From contig NZ_FNHH01000022.1 of the NCBI RefSeq assembly GCF_900103545.1, positions 1 to 64,000 of the forward strand: DNA of 64,000 nt, given 5' to 3'. A model generated the notes under the pieces. The model saw only the letters and a program-made list of their open reading frames with translations. It did no database searches and was not told the origin of the DNA. Below, one piece after another: positions 42,412 through 49,452 of the stretch; the first letter of the stretch is position 1, and every line of letters starts with the position of its first letter. The translations under genes were made by a program, and so were the position numbers. Source of the stretch: Daejeonella rubra (GTDB lineage Bacteria > Bacteroidota > Bacteroidia > Sphingobacteriales > Sphingobacteriaceae).

Positions 42412-43725
42412 ATGAACAGAAAAAACTTTAAACGATATATATTCTTGATTTTATTACTGGCAGGTAATTTACAGGCACAGGAAAGATTAAGTCTTGAACA
42501 GGCTGTACAATTGGCACTTGAGAACAATTATGATATCAAGCTTAATAAAAACGATGTAGAACAAGCTAAAAATAACGTCAGCCGTGCCAACGCAGGAATG
42601 CTTCCTGTAGTAACAGGAAATTTTAGCACCAATAATACTGTTTCAAATACCAAGCAAACACTTTCCAGCGGTCAAACTCAGGAAAGAACAGGAGCAAAAA
42701 ATTCAAACCTGGTATATGGCCCTGTACTCAACTGGCAGGTATTTGATGGATTCGAAATGTTTGCCAGATACGACAGGCTTAAAGAACTGGAGCAATTAGG
42801 TGAAGCTAACTTTAAACTTACTGTACAAAACACCCTTGCTGATGTGATCAACAACTATTATGACCTGGTTTCACAACAACAGCAAATAAAAGCTTTGAGC
42901 GGAGCACTGGATATTTCAAGATTGAGGCTCAAAAATTCGAATAACAGATTCAAGATCGGAAAGGCTGCTAAACTTGAAGTGCTTGCGGCAACGGTTGATC
43001 TGAATACAGATACTACTAACCTTCTCCGGCAGATTGATGTGTATCGCAGCACAAAGATCAGACTCAATGAATTGCTTGCCAGAGAAATTTCAACTGAATT
43101 TAAGGTATCTGATTCGATAATTATTGGGAACAACCTGATTCTGGCAGAATTACAAGCTTCTGCATCCCAATTAAATCCAAACCTGCAGTCGGCATTAATT
43201 AATCGTCGAATCGCAGAGATCAATCTGAAGGAAGTCAAGGCAAACAGATACCCGGATATTAATATCAACTCAGGATATAATTTCAGTAAATCTACTTCGG
43301 AGCTGGGATTTGCACGTACTTCAACCGGAAGAGGACTTAATTACGGCTTAAGTGCATCTATTAATATCTTCAATGGATATCTTCAAAAGAGAAATGAGAA
43401 AAATGCCTCTCTGCAAATTGAGAACAGCAAACTTCAATATGATAAAATAACCCAGAACATTTCTTCACAACTTGCTTCATTATACCAGACCTATCAAACA
43501 AATCTGGAGCTGGTCAGACTGGAACAAGAAAACCTGGGGGTTGCAAAGCAGAATATGGACATTACTCTTGAAAAATTCAGGATAGGCAGTGTCGCACCTC
43601 TTGAGTTCAGAGAAGCTCAACGCAATTATATTGATGCCAATGCCCGATTTACAAGTTCACAATTTGACGCGAAACTAGCAGAAATTGCCTTGTTGCAACT
43701 ATCAGGCAAACTAAATCTTCAATAA
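42412..43725 (+). CDS. TolC family outer membrane channel
   Basis: Outer-membrane efflux protein of 437 residues with a signal peptide (about 1-23, NLQAQ). It has two TolC-like repeats, each with long helical hairpins (LSLEQAVQLALENNYDIKLNKNDVEQA start, and a second LNPNLQSALINRRIAEINLKEVKANRYPDI). The C-terminal LEFREAQRNYIDANARF is typical of the family. As the last gene of the marR-MFP-RND-TolC operon, it supplies the dedicated outer-membrane exit. Length is that of full TolC proteins, unlike the 225-residue homologue in the polysaccharide cluster. Confidence 0.93.
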   Translation: MNRKNFKRYIFLILLLAGNLQAQERLSLEQAVQLALENNYDIKLNKNDVEQAKNNVSRANAGMLPVVTGNFSTNNTVSNTKQTLSSGQTQERTGAKNSNLVYGPVLNWQVFDGFEMFARYDRLKELEQLGEANFKLTVQNTLADVINNYYDLVSQQQQIKALSGALDISRLRLKNSNNRFKIGKAAKLEVLAATVDLNTDTTNLLRQIDVYRSTKIRLNELLAREISTEFKVSDSIIIGNNLILAELQASASQLNPNLQSALINRRIAEINLKEVKANRYPDININSGYNFSKSTSELGFARTSTGRGLNYGLSASINIFNGYLQKRNEKNASLQIENSKLQYDKITQNISSQLASLYQTYQTNLELVRLEQENLGVAKQNMDITLEKFRIGSVAPLEFREAQRNYIDANARFTSSQFDAKLAEIALLQLSGKLNLQ

Positions 43726-43742
43726 ATATTAGAAACCAATGA

Positions 43743-43773
43743 TTTGCTTTAATGCAAAGAATTAGTATTTTTG
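43743..43773 (+). promoter_or_regulatory. Bacteroidota-type promoter for the receiver protein gene
   Basis: TTTG (43743-43746), 19 bp, then TATTTTTG (43766-43773) match the Bacteroidota housekeeping consensus (TTTG-N19-21-TAnnTTTG) exactly. The -7 box ends 5 bp before the ATG, so initiation would fall at or beside the start codon. Confidence 0.6.
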
Positions 43774-43778
43774 ATTGA

Positions 43779-44171
43779 ATGGATATCTTTAAATATAAAA
43801 ATGTACTGCTTATTGATGATAGCTATATCGACAATCTGATCAACAGAAAGATATTAGATAATTGTAATTACGCAGAATCAATTACTGTCATTGATACTCC
43901 AAATGAAGCCTTCAAACTAATAAAAGATTCCTTACAAACCGGAGCCGTACTACCTGAGGTGATATTTCTTGACCTTAGAATGCCACTGATGAATGGTTTT
44001 GAGTTTCTTAAAGCATTATTGGAGCTTCCTGATCTTGAGCCTGGGAAGATCAAAATATATGTACTGACCTCTTCCCTTGACCCAAAGGACATCAAAAAAG
44101 TAAAAGAAAATCCATTGGTATCAAAATTCATAGGGAAGCCACTAACCAAGCAAATACTTCAGGAAATATAA
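43779..44171 (+). CDS. Single-domain response regulator receiver (CheY-like)
   Basis: A 130-residue receiver domain with no output domain. The acidic pocket is D13/D14 in LLIDDS, phosphoacceptor D65 in IFLDLRMP, the switch T97/S98 in LTSS and K120 in GKPL. All key residues are intact, so it should be phosphorylated. No histidine kinase is adjacent. Such single receivers act in phosphorelays or by binding partners. It has its own strong promoter match, possibly giving a leaderless mRNA, and is followed after 6 nt by an N-acetylglucosamine-kinase-like gene. Confidence 0.9.
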   Translation: MDIFKYKNVLLIDDSYIDNLINRKILDNCNYAESITVIDTPNEAFKLIKDSLQTGAVLPEVIFLDLRMPLMNGFEFLKALLELPDLEPGKIKIYVLTSSLDPKDIKKVKENPLVSKFIGKPLTKQILQEI

Positions 44172-44177
44172 TATACT

Positions 44178-45038
44178 ATGTTATTAGTTGCAGATAGCGG
44201 CTCGAGCAAAGCCGATTGGATATTAACGCTATCAGAAAATCAGACAATTTCTTTCAGAACAAGTGGAATAAATCCATTCTTCCTTTCTGAAAAAGATATC
44301 ATCAAGATATTTCAAAACACTCCTGAAATACAGCCATACACTGACCAGGTCAAGGAAATTTATTTTTTCGGAGCAGGTTGCTCAAGTCCGGATCGTCGTG
44401 AACTAATTTCGAACGCTTTATCAAAAATATTTAAAAATGCATTTATAAGCGTTGATATTGATATTATTGCCTGTATATACGCTACTACGGGAACATCCGA
44501 TGGAATTTGCTGCATATTAGGTACTGGCTCGAACATCTCTTATTTCGATGGGAACAGGATACACGACAGCAAACACGGGCTTGGTTATATTTTAGGTGAT
44601 GAGGGTTCAGGAACCTATTTTGGCAGACAACTGATCACGGGATATTTGTACGGAACAATGCCTTCTGAACTTTCCGGAGAATTTTATAGAAAATACAATA
44701 TTGATAAGGAAAAGATCATAAAACGCATTTATCAGGAGCCATCTCCCAATTTTTACCTTGCGTCTTTTGCACCATTTATGAGTGAACATTTAAGTCATCC
44801 ATACATTATAGAAATATTAAAAAGGGGCTTTAATGAATTTATTGAAACAAATATCAAATCCTATCCGGATTACAAAACACATACCTGCCATTTTGTAGGA
44901 TCCATTGCCTTTCATTTCTCTGACATTTTAAAACAACTTTGTCAGGAAAAGGGAATTAAGGTGGGGAAAATCCTTAAACATCCCATAGAGGAACTATCCC
45001 TGTTTATTTTAAGAAACGGAGAGAAAATAATCCGATGA
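44178..45038 (+). CDS. N-acetylglucosamine kinase-like ATPase (BadF/BadG/BcrA/BcrD family)
   Basis: A 286-residue member of the ASKHA superfamily. The phosphate 1 motif is VADSGSSKADW (4-14), phosphate 2 is ILGTGSNISYF, and the adenosine/connect region includes LGDEGSGTYFGRQL. These motifs and the length fit GlcNAc/glucosamine kinases common in Bacteroidota (eukaryotic NAGK-like) rather than benzoyl-CoA reductase activators. It probably phosphorylates amino sugars recovered from cell wall or environment. It lies 6 nt after the receiver gene and likely shares its transcript. Confidence 0.85.
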   Translation: MLLVADSGSSKADWILTLSENQTISFRTSGINPFFLSEKDIIKIFQNTPEIQPYTDQVKEIYFFGAGCSSPDRRELISNALSKIFKNAFISVDIDIIACIYATTGTSDGICCILGTGSNISYFDGNRIHDSKHGLGYILGDEGSGTYFGRQLITGYLYGTMPSELSGEFYRKYNIDKEKIIKRIYQEPSPNFYLASFAPFMSEHLSHPYIIEILKRGFNEFIETNIKSYPDYKTHTCHFVGSIAFHFSDILKQLCQEKGIKVGKILKHPIEELSLFILRNGEKIIR

Positions 45039-45074
45039 CGGATTTACACCAGTTTTTATCCAAAAACACCCTTT

Positions 45075-45356
45075 TTAAGCAGGCAATTCAGGACTATAGC
45101 TGATAGAATCCTGATAAGCATCACAAAGCTCCTTTAAAGAGTGAACTTCAAAATCAACACCCCATGGGTTCCATGATATAAATCTCAGTTTATCAACATT
45201 CTTTCCTTTATTTGATATCTCTTCATAAATACCAAAATTACCTAAACTGTAGTAGTTGATCTTTACCGCTTCATTATTCAGATCATGCGACTTTATCAAT
45301 TCAAATCCCATTGTTTTGATCCAATTTTTTATTGCCGAAATTTTACTTAGTACCAT
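45075..45356 (-). CDS. Hypothetical 93-residue protein
   Basis: A small soluble protein with an N-terminal helix (KISAIKNWIKTMGFELIKS), a beta region (INYYSLGNFGIYEEI) and a C-terminal helix (LKELCDAYQDSIS). No family is recognised. Codon use and amino-acid composition look like real protein, and it is the only sensible reading of the segment. It is convergent with the kinase gene. A perfect CRP-type palindrome lies 63 bp upstream of its ATG and might control it. Confidence 0.65.
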   Translation of the reverse strand: MVLSKISAIKNWIKTMGFELIKSHDLNNEAVKINYYSLGNFGIYEEISNKGKNVDKLRFISWNPWGVDFEVHSLKELCDAYQDSISYSPELPA

Positions 45357-45705
45357 AATTCAAAATGTAAGGTTTGACTAATTATGAACGAAAATTAGGC
45401 CAGAAATATTTCAAACAATGTGACAAAAGTCACAAAAGGCCAGGGCATTTCTTAAAAATCACTTTCACAAACATTCAGTGGCAATTTGTTGGTTAAAAAA
45501 TTGCAAACTAATGACTTACAAATTTTTAACAATCCAAATAATAAACATTTTATGATACAAAAAAGAAACATAGAGTGTATACTAAACTTAACAGTGTCTT
45601 GTAGTTGATCCGGGAAAATCAAACAAAAACTTTCACTGTGCAACTCTTGTTACAAAGGCTATGCTATCTGGTTCGTAACTTGCGCAAATAACAATTTAGG
45701 CATAC
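45357..45705. promoter_or_regulatory. Long divergent regulatory region
   Basis: A 349-bp AT-rich stretch between the 93-residue gene and the TlpA-like gene. It holds a perfect CRP-type palindrome (45419-45434) and an inverted repeat GCAATTT/AAATTGC (45481-45504), but no clear -7/-33 pair. A 63-residue minus-strand frame (45452-45643) is open but AT-rich and unlike protein. Probably divergent promoters. Confidence 0.4.
45419..45434. promoter_or_regulatory. CRP/FNR-type palindrome
   Basis: TGTGA-N6-TCACA, a perfect match to the half-sites of the enterobacterial CRP consensus, within a longer palindrome TGTGAC-AAAA-GTCACA. It lies 63 bp upstream of the 93-residue gene and 272 bp upstream of the TlpA-like gene. 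CRP-family regulators exist in Bacteroidota, but their sites often differ, so this is a candidate only. Confidence 0.45.
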
Positions 45706-46293
45706 ATGGAATTATTGAAATATATCAGATCCAATATCAGTAACCTGATATTTATTTTATTTATCGCTGTTATCTTCTTTAGTACAGATGCCAGAGCAAT
45801 ACTTATCAGGGGAATTATGTTTACTGGTCTGTTTAACGCTGAAGCAAGCTCGGGTATAGATAAGTCAGCCGCTAACAGATCGATACCTGCCAGCATGACC
45901 TTCAGATCGGAAGATGGTGAGCTTATTAATATTTCTGAAAACAAAGGAAAAGTATACTTCATTAACTTTTGGGCAACCTGGTGCCCTCCCTGTCGTGCAG
46001 AGATGCCCTCTATTAATGCTCTGGCATCCAAAATAAAAAACAAGGATAAGATCAGCTTTATTATGGTAGATGTAGATAATAAAATGGATGCATCAGTTAA
46101 GTTTATGAAGAAACGCTCGTTTAACCTCAAAGTTTACACGAGCGAAACACCTATTCCGACGCAAATTTTTAATGGAACACTCCCAACCACTGTAATAATT
46201 GGTCCGGATGGTAGCATTGTTTTTCATCACACAGGGATGGCAGATTACGATAACAAGGAAATGATCAATTTCCTGAATACACTCACCCGCTGA
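45706..46293 (+). CDS. TlpA-like thioredoxin family protein
   Basis: A 195-residue membrane-anchored thiol-disulfide oxidoreductase. An N-terminal transmembrane helix (about 12-27) anchors it facing the periplasm. The thioredoxin fold follows (about 62-195) with the active site C93/C96 in NFWATWCPPCRAEMP and the cis-Pro in GTLPTTVIIGPDG. TlpA-like proteins reduce periplasmic disulfides, for example for cytochrome maturation; in Bacteroidota many paralogues have unknown partners. It is followed by an exported rhodanese-like gene, suggesting shared periplasmic sulfur or thiol chemistry. Confidence 0.92.
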   Translation: MELLKYIRSNISNLIFILFIAVIFFSTDARAILIRGIMFTGLFNAEASSGIDKSAANRSIPASMTFRSEDGELINISENKGKVYFINFWATWCPPCRAEMPSINALASKIKNKDKISFIMVDVDNKMDASVKFMKKRSFNLKVYTSETPIPTQIFNGTLPTTVIIGPDGSIVFHHTGMADYDNKEMINFLNTLTR

Positions 46294-46335
46294 TCAGATA
46301 GCAATCCTTAAATCTTTAAATGAACAAAAAATCAT

Positions 46336-46343
46336 TATTTTTG
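46336..46343 (+). promoter_or_regulatory. Candidate -7 box for the rhodanese-like gene
   Basis: TATTTTTG matches TAnnTTTG exactly, 29 bp before the ATG. The -33 region at the right distance shows no TTTG, so it is a half-match. Confidence 0.3.
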
Positions 46344-46372
46344 CTGTTCAAAACAATTGAAAAAATAAACAG

Positions 46373-46837
46373 ATGAAAAAAATCCTGCTTGGCCTTCTTT
46401 TAAGTATAAGTGTCATTTCCTTCAGTAAGGCACAGACCGGTATAAATACTCAGCAATCACTTGACAAAAGAGACACCTGGACCCAAAAAGACCTGATCGA
46501 ACCATCTGCCCTAGCCGCTATTATTGCAAATCCAAAAGCGAAACAGGCAATGGTTTATAATATCGGGGTTGTTGAGAACATAAAAGGAGCTAAAAATTTT
46601 GGTGCTGCAAGCGAGAAAGAAAATCTTGAAAAATTCAAAAAAACATTGGCTGGACTACCTAAGACCTCTTTTGTTGTTGTTTATTGCGGATGCTGTCCAT
46701 TTAATAAATGTCCAAATATTCGCCCTGCATTTAATACGATGAAGAGCATGGGCTTTGTTAATGGTAAACTTTTAAACCTGCCAACAAATCTGAAACAAAA
46801 CTGGATCGATAAAGGTTATCCACTGGCATCAAAATAA
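46373..46837 (+). CDS. Exported rhodanese-like protein with a Cys-rich loop
   Basis: A 154-residue protein with a signal peptide (1-20, FSKA). The rest fits a compact rhodanese-like domain (about 35-150). The predicted catalytic loop is VVVYCGCCPFNKCP, with C105 in the catalytic position and C107, C108 and C113 close by. Four cysteines in nine residues are unusual for a sulfurtransferase and would suit metal or persulfide binding. It follows the TlpA-like gene by 79 bp in the same direction. The function is not established. Confidence 0.82.
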   Translation: MKKILLGLLLSISVISFSKAQTGINTQQSLDKRDTWTQKDLIEPSALAAIIANPKAKQAMVYNIGVVENIKGAKNFGAASEKENLEKFKKTLAGLPKTSFVVVYCGCCPFNKCPNIRPAFNTMKSMGFVNGKLLNLPTNLKQNWIDKGYPLASK

Positions 46838-47284
46838 TCTATAAAAATTTTTTTCAATCAGATTTCTTGTAAGAATTACAAAACAATAAACCTGAGATAA
46901 GATACTGCTGTTCTTTTTATTCAATATGCTTTTCATTCAAATGCATTTAATTAGAATCGCATTAACAACTGAATAAATTAAAAATGTAACATAGCCGGTT
47001 TACATCGGTAAATATTTTACCATAATTGAGGAAGCTTTTCCCCAATATTCCGGCAATAAATTCCACACTTTTTCTAAATTCGCCCATACAGAGTGTTTAT
47101 TTGCATTGGCACTTTCATTGTTAGAATAAAACGTTAATTAATAAGCTAATTTCAATTTAATGTTTAAGTGAATTTTAAAGAAGCATTTGTTTTTCCAGAA
47201 TGAGGCAGAATATTAGCCAAAATCCTGATAAACAATTGTTTATTAATATTTACGCTTAATCATTTTGAGTGAGATTTAGTCTAT
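46838..47284. other. 447-bp AT-rich intergenic region before the polysaccharide cluster
   Basis: No ORF, RNA gene or heptad array is recognised. It contains a perfect small palindrome GGTAAA-TAT-TTTACC (47007-47021) and AAACAATTGTTT (about 47231-47242). Given its length and position before a 16-kb operon-like cluster, it probably holds the cluster promoter and long leader, but no clear -33/-7 pair could be found. Confidence 0.4.
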
Positions 47285-47680
47285 ATGAGTTTTATGAGAA
47301 AGCAAATTCTGGTTGTTGATGATGAACTAAGCATTTTAAAATTGCTTAATTTTATTCTATCAAAAGATTATGACCTGGTGATCAAGCAGAATGGCGCAGA
47401 TGCTATCTCCTGGCTGGAAGATGGCAATGACCCGGCACTAATCATATCAGATCTTGAAATGCCATATATTGACGGAGGATCCTTTATCAGAAATTTAAAA
47501 ATTAGCGGGTTTTATAGAGACACCCCTGTCATTCTTCTCTCAGGAGCTGACAATCTCGATAATATTGTTTCCAGTATGCCATTTCAGGCAGATTGTTATT
47601 TCAAAAAACCATTTAATCCTGCAGAATTAAAATCTTCAATATTAGAGGCCCTCTTATATAGCGATGTCAAAAATAATTAA
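47285..47680 (+). CDS. Response regulator receiver protein at the head of the polysaccharide cluster
   Basis: A 131-residue single receiver domain. VVDDE (10-14) provides the acidic pair, D56 in IISDLEMP is the phosphoacceptor, LLSGADN carries the switch Ser, and CYFKKPF holds the conserved Lys. All are canonical. No output domain is present. An internal Met (47294) would also fit the start. Its last 17 nt overlap the next gene, a pseudo-receiver/sugar transferase fusion, so the two are made together and could form a receiver pair controlling the first committed step of polysaccharide assembly (inference). Confidence 0.9.
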   Translation: MSFMRKQILVVDDELSILKLLNFILSKDYDLVIKQNGADAISWLEDGNDPALIISDLEMPYIDGGSFIRNLKISGFYRDTPVILLSGADNLDNIVSSMPFQADCYFKKPFNPAELKSSILEALLYSDVKNN

Positions 47681-48764
47681 GCAGGATAGCTGTTATCTTA
47701 ATATAGGCCTTCACTTAAGTATTGCCTATATGGGCACCCAATCATGCGGTACAATTCTTTCTGAGCTGCCTGTAGCATTCAATATTTCTCAAAACAGAAC
47801 TCTGGAAGAATTAAAGAATTATCTGGACAACCAATCTATTCTAACACTTCCCGACATTATTATTATTGAAGCGGATACAAAAGGAGAATGCTTCAATTTT
47901 ATAGAGCAAATAAAAAAAAATGCATTGTGGCGTGAACTTATTATTGTTCTCATCTCCACAAGTCATAATAAAGAATGGAAAGCCCGGGCATTGCAATTAA
48001 AGGTTCATGATTTTTACATCCTTCCTTTCCCCATAGAGCATTTAATTGAGAGATTAGCATTCCTTGTCAAATTCAAACTGATCAAGCCAACGTTATCCAT
48101 TTTAGAAAATGCAGATGTTGTTTATAAATTACCATTGGGAAAGAGATTGTTTGACATTCTTGTTTCTACTCTAGGTATAATCCTGGTTTCTCCCATATTA
48201 ATTATTACTTCTATCCTGATACGGCTTGACACTAAAGGCCCTGTACTTTATAAAAGTAAAAGGGTTGGCACAGGTTATAACATATTTGATTTTTACAAAT
48301 TCCGGTCCATGCGAATCGATGCTGAAAGACAGTTGGAAAATCTTTCAGAATTAAATTTATATAAAGCGGATGCCGATGAAGAAAACTCAGGTAAAAAATC
48401 TGTTTTCGTTAAACTAATTGATGACCCCAGGATCACCCGAATTGGAAATTTTATCAGAAGAACGAGTATAGATGAACTTCCGCAACTTTTCAATGTAATA
48501 AAAGGAGATATGTCGCTTGTCGGTAACAGGCCTTTACCACTTTATGAGGCTGAAATGCTAACATCCAATGAATGGTCATTAAGGTTTATGGGCCCGGCAG
48601 GAGTTACAGGACTCTGGCAGATAAAAAGTAGAGGAAAAAGAGATATTTCTGAGCGGGAACGAAAAAAATTTGATAACTTTTACGCCTTGAAGTATTCATT
48701 CTGGTTTGACCTGGAAATACTCATAAAAACATTGCCTGTTATATTGCACAAAGAAAAATTTTAA
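47664..48764 (+). CDS. Pseudo-receiver / undecaprenyl-phosphate sugar phosphotransferase fusion
   Basis: Initiating sugar transferase of the exopolysaccharide pathway, moving a sugar-phosphate onto undecaprenyl phosphate at the inner membrane. Of 366 residues, 1-145 fold like a receiver domain (PDIIIIEADTKG, LIIVLISTSH, DFYILPFP) but the phosphoacceptor Asp is Glu (E69) and the Lys before PF is Leu. Residues 155-366 are the bacterial sugar transferase domain: membrane helix at KRLFDILVSTLGIILVSPIL, then GPVLYKSKRVG, FYKFRSM, RRTSIDELPQLFNV with the catalytic Asp-Glu, MSLVGNRPLP and GVTGLWQIKSRG. The hydrophobic region is short, as in the non-integral PglC-like types. It overlaps the upstream receiver gene. 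Confidence 0.9.
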   Translation: MSKIIKQDSCYLNIGLHLSIAYMGTQSCGTILSELPVAFNISQNRTLEELKNYLDNQSILTLPDIIIIEADTKGECFNFIEQIKKNALWRELIIVLISTSHNKEWKARALQLKVHDFYILPFPIEHLIERLAFLVKFKLIKPTLSILENADVVYKLPLGKRLFDILVSTLGIILVSPILIITSILIRLDTKGPVLYKSKRVGTGYNIFDFYKFRSMRIDAERQLENLSELNLYKADADEENSGKKSVFVKLIDDPRITRIGNFIRRTSIDELPQLFNVIKGDMSLVGNRPLPLYEAEMLTSNEWSLRFMGPAGVTGLWQIKSRGKRDISERERKKFDNFYALKYSFWFDLEILIKTLPVILHKEKF

Positions 48765-48767
48765 TTT

Positions 48768-49445
48768 ATGTTCAGGAAATACATTTTATTAACGTCATTA
48801 CTCCTATTAATACAAAGCGGAACCACCAAAGCACAGGAATCAATGATGACAGATATTTCTTATGTATTTCTGGAAAAACTGATAGCAACAGCAAAGGAAA
48901 ATTACCCAAGAATGAACAGTTTTGAAGGTCGTATAAAAGTTGCTAAAACCACTGTCGGGCAGGAGCAATTATCATGGTTGGATGCTTTCTCATTTAGTTA
49001 TGTCTATAATCCAAATAATACAATTGACCTTGCAGAGCCAAGATTCTTCAATGGATATCAGGTAGCTTTCAACTTGAACCTAAGTTCTTTTTTTCAAAAA
49101 CCAGGAAACGTAAAGCAAGCAAAAGAGAGTGTAAAACTAGCACAATATGATCTTGATGAATATCATCTTACTCTGGAAACAGAAGTTAAAAGACGCTATT
49201 TCAGCTACGTACAGGCACTTGCCAACCTCAGACTGCAAACTAAAGCATCTTCAGATGCATTGAACATTAGCAGGGAGATAAAGACCAGGTACGAAAAAAG
49301 CGAAACAACATTTGAGCAGTATACTATGTCTCAAATGTCTTATTCAGGGGCTCTGCAATCTAAGATAGCTGCTGAATCAAATTTTCTTATTGCAAAAGCT
49401 TCTCTGGAAGAATTATTAACCAAAAAAGTGGAGGAAGTTCTGTAG
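48768..49445 (+). CDS. Short TolC-like outer membrane protein
   Basis: A 225-residue exported protein with a signal peptide (about 1-23, TTKAQ). The sequence shows the helical-hairpin pattern of one TolC repeat (LIATAKENYPRMNSFEGRIKVAKTTVGQEQL, then QAKESVKLAQYDLDEYHLTLETEVKRRYFSYVQALANLRLQTKA). It covers about half of a standard 430-residue TolC protein, which has two repeats. The ends are clean, with no frameshift. It is encoded 3 nt after the sugar transferase and just before the Wzc-like gene, the position where a Wza-type exporter is usual. It may oligomerise as hexamers to form a channel (inference). Confidence 0.8.
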   Translation: MFRKYILLTSLLLLIQSGTTKAQESMMTDISYVFLEKLIATAKENYPRMNSFEGRIKVAKTTVGQEQLSWLDAFSFSYVYNPNNTIDLAEPRFFNGYQVAFNLNLSSFFQKPGNVKQAKESVKLAQYDLDEYHLTLETEVKRRYFSYVQALANLRLQTKASSDALNISREIKTRYEKSETTFEQYTMSQMSYSGALQSKIAAESNFLIAKASLEELLTKKVEEVL

Positions 49446-49452
49446 AGGTAAT

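Noticed and set aside
43779..45038. Receiver and GlcNAc-kinase-like genes as a two-component signalling pair
   Set aside because: The kinase motifs are of the ASKHA sugar kinase fold, not a histidine kinase, so it cannot be the phosphodonor.
45452..45643. 63-residue minus-strand frame in the TlpA upstream region
   Set aside because: AT-rich, with hydrophobic/Cys-rich random-looking sequence, and it lies across likely promoter DNA. No family or ribosome binding site.
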